DNA from: Qipengyuania sp. HL-TH1
Lineage (GTDB): Bacteria; Pseudomonadota; Alphaproteobacteria; Sphingomonadales; Sphingomonadaceae
Assembly: GCF_036365825.1 (NCBI RefSeq)
Contig: NZ_CP142674.1
Location: 62,001-126,000, forward strand
Reading direction: 5' to 3'
Length of the DNA: 64,000 nt
The stretch's first letter is position 1. Each line of letters begins with the position of its first letter. Positions 60,855 to 64,000 of the stretch are shown in pieces. The notes beneath the pieces were generated by a model. That model was not told the DNA's origin, searched no databases, and worked only from the letters and a program-made list of their open reading frames with translations. The position numbers were made by a program, and so were the translations under genes.

Positions 60855-63515
60855 TTGAAGAACAAGGATACTAAGGCGACGACGCCGGCCACCGTTGCTG
60901 GGCATGCGGGGCCGCCCGATTGCGTGCAGGTTCGCGGAGCGCGCCAGAATAATCTCAAGAATATAGACGTCGATGTACCGCGCGACGCCTTCGTGGTGTT
61001 CACCGGTATATCGGGGTCGGGCAAGTCATCGCTCGCGTTCGGCACCCTCTATGCCGAAGCCCAGCGGCGTTATCTGGAATCGGTTGCACCCTATGCCCGT
61101 CGGCTGATCGACCAGGCCGGCGTGCCGGAGGTCGACGCGATCGACGGTTTGCCGCCTGCGGTCGCGTTGCAGCAGCAACGCGGCTCGGCCAACGCGCGAT
61201 CCTCGGTCGGCAGCGTGACGACGCTCTCCAGCCTAGTGCGGATGCTCTATTCCCGCGTCGGAGAATATCCGCGCCATCAGCCGATGCTCTTTGCGGAGGA
61301 TTTCTCCCCCAACACGGTCGCCGGCGCCTGCCCGACCTGCCACGGCATCGGGCGCGTCTATGACGCGACCGAAGAAACGATGGTTCCTGACGACAGCCTC
61401 ACCATTCGCGACCGGGCGATCGCCGCCTGGCCGACCGCCTGGCATGGGCAGAACCTGCGCGATATCCTCGTTTCGCTCGGCTATGACGTCGATAAGCCGT
61501 GGCGCGACCTGCCGAAAAAGGATCGCGACTGGATCCTCTTCACTGAAGAGTCGCCGACGGTGCCGGTCTATGCGGGCCTGACGCCCGAACAGACACGGAC
61601 GGCCCTCAAGCGCGGCATGGAGCCGAGCTACCAGGGCACCTTCACCGGCGCGCGCCGCTATGTACTGGAAACCTTCGCCAACACGAAAAGCGCGCTGATG
61701 AAGAAGCGCGTCTCGCAATATATCATCGGCCGCGATTGCCCGACCTGCGACGGCAAGCGCCTGAAGCGCGAAGCCCTGTCCGTGAAGTTCGCGGGCCTCG
61801 ACATCGCCGAGTTCGGCGACCTGACGGTGTTGAAACTCCGGGACTTGCTCACGCCCGTCGCGCATGGCGAATACGGGGGCGCCGCGGCGGTCCCGAAGGG
61901 CCATGTCCTCGGCAAGGCGGCCCGCGATGCGGCGGTCGAACGGCGAGTCGCGGCAGGTGGTTCGGCGCACAAGGCTGCGCCCGACGTGCGCCGCACGCCC
62001 AATCTTTCCGATGAAAAGCGGGTCGCCGCACAGCGTCTCGCCTGCGAATTGATCGAGCGGCTGGACCCACTGATCGATCTTGGCCTTGGCTACATTTCGC
62101 TCGACCGCAGCACGCCGACGCTCTCCTCCGGAGAGCTGCAGCGCTTGCGGCTTGCCACGCAATTGTCGTCACAGCTTTTCGGCGTGGTCTATGTGCTTGA
62201 CGAGCCTTCGGCAGGGTTGCACCCGGCAGATGGCGAAGCCTTGCTCACCATTCTCGAGCGTCTCAAGGCGGCGGGCAACTCCCTGTTCGTCGTCGAACAT
62301 GATCTCGACGTGATCCGCCGCGCGGAATGGCTCGTCGATGTCGGGCCGGGAGCCGGGGAAAAGGGTGGTGAAGTCCTCTACAGCGGGCCGATAGAAGGGC
62401 TTGCCGACGTCGAGACTTCGATCACCCGCCGCTACCTGTTCGCAGAGCCGCTGCGCAGTGAGCGCACACCGCGCGACCCCAAGGCATGGCTACGCCTGGA
62501 AGGGATCAGGCGGAACAATCTCCATGGGCTCGACGTCGAGTTTCCCATCGGCTGCTTGACCGCTGTCACCGGCGTTTCGGGATCGGGCAAATCCAGTCTT
62601 GTCAGTCAGGCGCTGCCCGAACTCGTCACGGAACACCTCGGCGGCTCCCCCGTGGCCGAGGAGGAGGATATCGATCCGCTGCTCGATGTTGCGCAGAACG
62701 ACACTGAAGGGCGCATTGTCGCAGGCATGGAGCATGTTCGCAGGCTGGTGCAGGTCGATCAGAAACCAATCGGCCGCACGCCGCGCTCGAACCTAGCCAC
62801 CTACAGCGGCATGTTCGACCATGTGCGACGGATCTTCGCTGATACGCCGCTCGCCCGCCGGCGGCACTACAGCCCGGGAAGGTTCTCGTTCAACGTCCCG
62901 CAAGGCCGCTGCCCTGTGTGCGAGGGCGAGGGATACGTCATGGTGGAGCTGCTGTTCCTGCCGAGCGTTTTTGCCCCGTGCTCGACCTGTCATGGCTCTC
63001 GCTACAACCCGCAAACGCTCGAAGTCGAGTGGAACGGGCGCAATATCGCCCAGGTGCTCGAACTGACGGTCGACGATGCGTGCGATTTCTTCGCTGGCGA
63101 GCCATCTGTGATGCGCTCCCTCGACGTGTTGCGGGAGATCGGTCTTGGCTATCTGAGGCTCGGTCAGCCCGCGACCGAACTGTCTGGCGGGGAGGCGCAG
63201 CGCATCAAGCTGGCGACTGAACTGCAACGCGCTCAACGCGGCAACACGATCTACATCCTCGACGAGCCAACTTCGGGGCTTCACCCCTCCGATGGCGACC
63301 GGCTGATGCAACACCTGCAGGGCCTCGTAAACGCCGGCAATACCGTCGTAGTCGTTGAACATGACATGCGCGCCATCGCGCAGGTGGACTGGATCATCGA
63401 CCTGGGACCGGGGGCCGGGGAAGACGGGGGCCGTATCGTTGCCAGCGGCGTCCCTGGCGTCGTTGCGGAAGCGGAAGGCAGTCTGACCGGCCGCTATCTC
63501 AAGGCGGCGATGTAG
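60855..63515 (+). CDS. Class II UvrA (UvrA2-like) ABC ATPase
   Basis: 886 residues from a TTG at 60855 (AGGAAG 5 nt upstream). Two UvrA ATPase halves: Walker [13 protein letters not shown] (about 50) and [12 protein letters not shown] (about 575); signatures [10 protein letters not shown] and [11 protein letters not shown]; Walker [11 protein letters not shown] and [10 protein letters not shown]; zinc motifs CPTCDGKRL and CPVCEGEGY with CSTCHGS. After [13 protein letters not shown] it goes straight to [20 protein letters not shown], lacking the roughly 120-residue UvrB-binding domain of UvrA1, the mark of class II. Such proteins are linked to drug and DNA-damage tolerance and probably act outside the UvrBC pathway. 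The frmA neighbour suggests a carbonyl-stress role. Confidence 0.9.
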   Translation: MKNKDTKATTPATVAGHAGPPDCVQVRGARQNNLKNIDVDVPRDAFVVFTGISGSGKSSLAFGTLYAEAQRRYLESVAPYARRLIDQAGVPEVDAIDGLPPAVALQQQRGSANARSSVGSVTTLSSLVRMLYSRVGEYPRHQPMLFAEDFSPNTVAGACPTCHGIGRVYDATEETMVPDDSLTIRDRAIAAWPTAWHGQNLRDILVSLGYDVDKPWRDLPKKDRDWILFTEESPTVPVYAGLTPEQTRTALKRGMEPSYQGTFTGARRYVLETFANTKSALMKKRVSQYIIGRDCPTCDGKRLKREALSVKFAGLDIAEFGDLTVLKLRDLLTPVAHGEYGGAAAVPKGHVLGKAARDAAVERRVAAGGSAHKAAPDVRRTPNLSDEKRVAAQRLACELIERLDPLIDLGLGYISLDRSTPTLSSGELQRLRLATQLSSQLFGVVYVLDEPSAGLHPADGEALLTILERLKAAGNSLFVVEHDLDVIRRAEWLVDVGPGAGEKGGEVLYSGPIEGLADVETSITRRYLFAEPLRSERTPRDPKAWLRLEGIRRNNLHGLDVEFPIGCLTAVTGVSGSGKSSLVSQALPELVTEHLGGSPVAEEEDIDPLLDVAQNDTEGRIVAGMEHVRRLVQVDQKPIGRTPRSNLATYSGMFDHVRRIFADTPLARRRHYSPGRFSFNVPQGRCPVCEGEGYVMVELLFLPSVFAPCSTCHGSRYNPQTLEVEWNGRNIAQVLELTVDDACDFFAGEPSVMRSLDVLREIGLGYLRLGQPATELSGGEAQRIKLATELQRAQRGNTIYILDEPTSGLHPSDGDRLMQHLQGLVNAGNTVVVVEHDMRAIAQVDWIIDLGPGAGEDGGRIVASGVPGVVAEAEGSLTGRYLKAAM

Positions 63516-63771
63516 GTCGTAAATCTGGCCGAACGCACGTTCGATCAGGTGCATCTCAACCGCACGTTGAAATGGGTCGAATCTGGAAGAGGGAGCCGGC
63601 GATATGTCATCGCGGTTGACGCGGCTCAGGGTTTGAGTGTCCGTCAGGTTCGCCGCGTTCGTGTGATACGCGGCATGGCGGACGGCCAATCGCTGGCCAT
63701 CCGCCACGCTTGCTCTGTGAGGACCTTATCCATGGAGATCGCCCTCACATGGTTCGTAGAAACGCCCCGTC
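63516..63771. other. Intergenic region after uvrA
   Basis: About 250 bp with a hairpin (63677-63705) and no convincing gene; a plus-strand open frame (63549-63845) has no protein character and overlaps the PfpI gene. Confidence 0.45.
63677..63705. terminator. Bidirectional hairpin between convergent genes
   Basis: GGCGGACGGCCA (63677-63688) and TGGCCATCCGCC (63694-63705) pair with one mismatch around a 5-nt loop. It lies between uvrA and the convergent PfpI gene; there is no strong T run on either side. Confidence 0.45.
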
Positions 63772-64000
63772 TTAATTCCCTGCTGCGATTTCCTCGACGA
63801 GTTTGGCACAGAAGGCGGGCAAATCATCGGGATCGCGGCTGGTAACAAGGCCGTTGTCGACCACGACCTCCTCATCGGTCCATGTACCGCCGGCGTTCTC
63901 GATATCGACCTTCAGCGTCGGGTAGGACGTCAAGGTGCGACCCTTGAGCACGTCCGCCTCGATCAAAGTCCAGGGTGCATGGCATATGGCCGCGACAGGT
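63772..64000 (-). CDS. PfpI/DJ-1-family protein (5' part outside window)
   Basis: The last 75 residues of a type 1 glutamine amidotransferase-like protein. Reading in from the edge, PVAAICHAPWTLIEADVLKG has the conserved nucleophile elbow A-x-C-H-A of the PfpI/YhbO (protein/nucleotide deglycase-like) family, followed by RTLTSYPTLKVDIENAGGTW, then DEEVVVDNGLVTSRDPDDLP and a helical end. The catalytic Cys-His pair is intact. Related proteins repair or remove glycation damage, which matches the carbonyl-stress genes beside it; it is transcribed convergently with uvrA. Confidence 0.9.
   Translation of the reverse strand, partial: PVAAICHAPWTLIEADVLKGRTLTSYPTLKVDIENAGGTWTDEEVVVDNGLVTSRDPDDLPAFCAKLVEEIAAGN

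Overview
The window is GC-rich, densely coded DNA from an alphaproteobacterium, most likely a sphingomonad (Sphingomonas, Sphingobium, Novosphingobium or Sphingopyxis). This rests on protein style, on IS427-type and IS110 elements, on sphingomonad-type tyrosine recombinases and on an F-type conjugation cluster of the kind these bacteria carry. No 16S rRNA or species marker is present, so the genus is inference.

Layout. (1) 0-5 kb: an OLD-family ATPase/nuclease running off the left edge, with a DEDDh exonuclease just upstream in the same direction, an orphan Phd-like protein, a DUF1612-like DNA-binding protein and a divergent tyrosine recombinase separated from it by a palindrome. (2) 5-13 kb: cargo (tandem ABM-fold protein, yellow/MRJP-like beta-propeller, zinc alcohol dehydrogenase) mixed with decay: an IS5/IS427 insertion that cuts a GAF-GGDEF-EAL pseudogene, and a UvrA remnant joined to a recombinase remnant. 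(3) 14-19.5 kb: cytochrome b561, an EF-hand exported protein, a DUF3500 lipoprotein and a CHASE2-EAL protein. (4) 19.5-26 kb: a cluster rich in nuclease folds (two PD-(D/E)XK-like proteins, a thermonuclease-like protein, a GIY-YIG protein and a 1010-residue MmeI-like restriction-modification enzyme), preceded by a 12-codon, Trp-rich leader peptide with its own terminator. (5) 26-34 kb: a second recombinase module (frameshifted), IS110, an AT-richer operon of exported unknowns and a GntR-like regulator. (6) 34.3-53 kb: a 19-gene minus-strand F-type (MPF-F) conjugation operon, traA-L-E-K-B-dsbC-V-C-orf-trbI-S26 peptidase-traW-orf-traU-trbC-traN-orf-traF-H-G, with start/stop overlaps throughout. 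Small plus-strand regulators and a lytic transglycosylase follow at 53.4-55.5 kb. (7) 55.67 kb: the 3' part of a tRNA-Lys(CTT) gene, which looks like one attachment end of an integrative element. (8) 56-64 kb: aldehyde and formaldehyde metabolism (aldo/keto reductase, TetR, quinone-reductase-like MDR, FrmR repressor, class III FrmA), a class II UvrA and a PfpI/DJ-1 protein cut by the right edge.

Reading. The left 55.7 kb is best explained as part of an integrative conjugative element, or a pile of elements, whose mating apparatus is largely intact but whose relaxase and coupling protein are not in this window. Recombinases, insertion sequences, pseudogenes and a restriction/nuclease island surround it. 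The right 8 kb is carbonyl-stress metabolism with local regulators. The observations I rate highest are the tRNA-Lys attachment fragment, the Trp-codon attenuator in front of a non-trp gene, the two parallel 'about 320-aa protein / palindrome / recombinase' modules, the dsbC frameshift in a G tract, and the perfect 18-bp inverted repeat between frmR and frmA.
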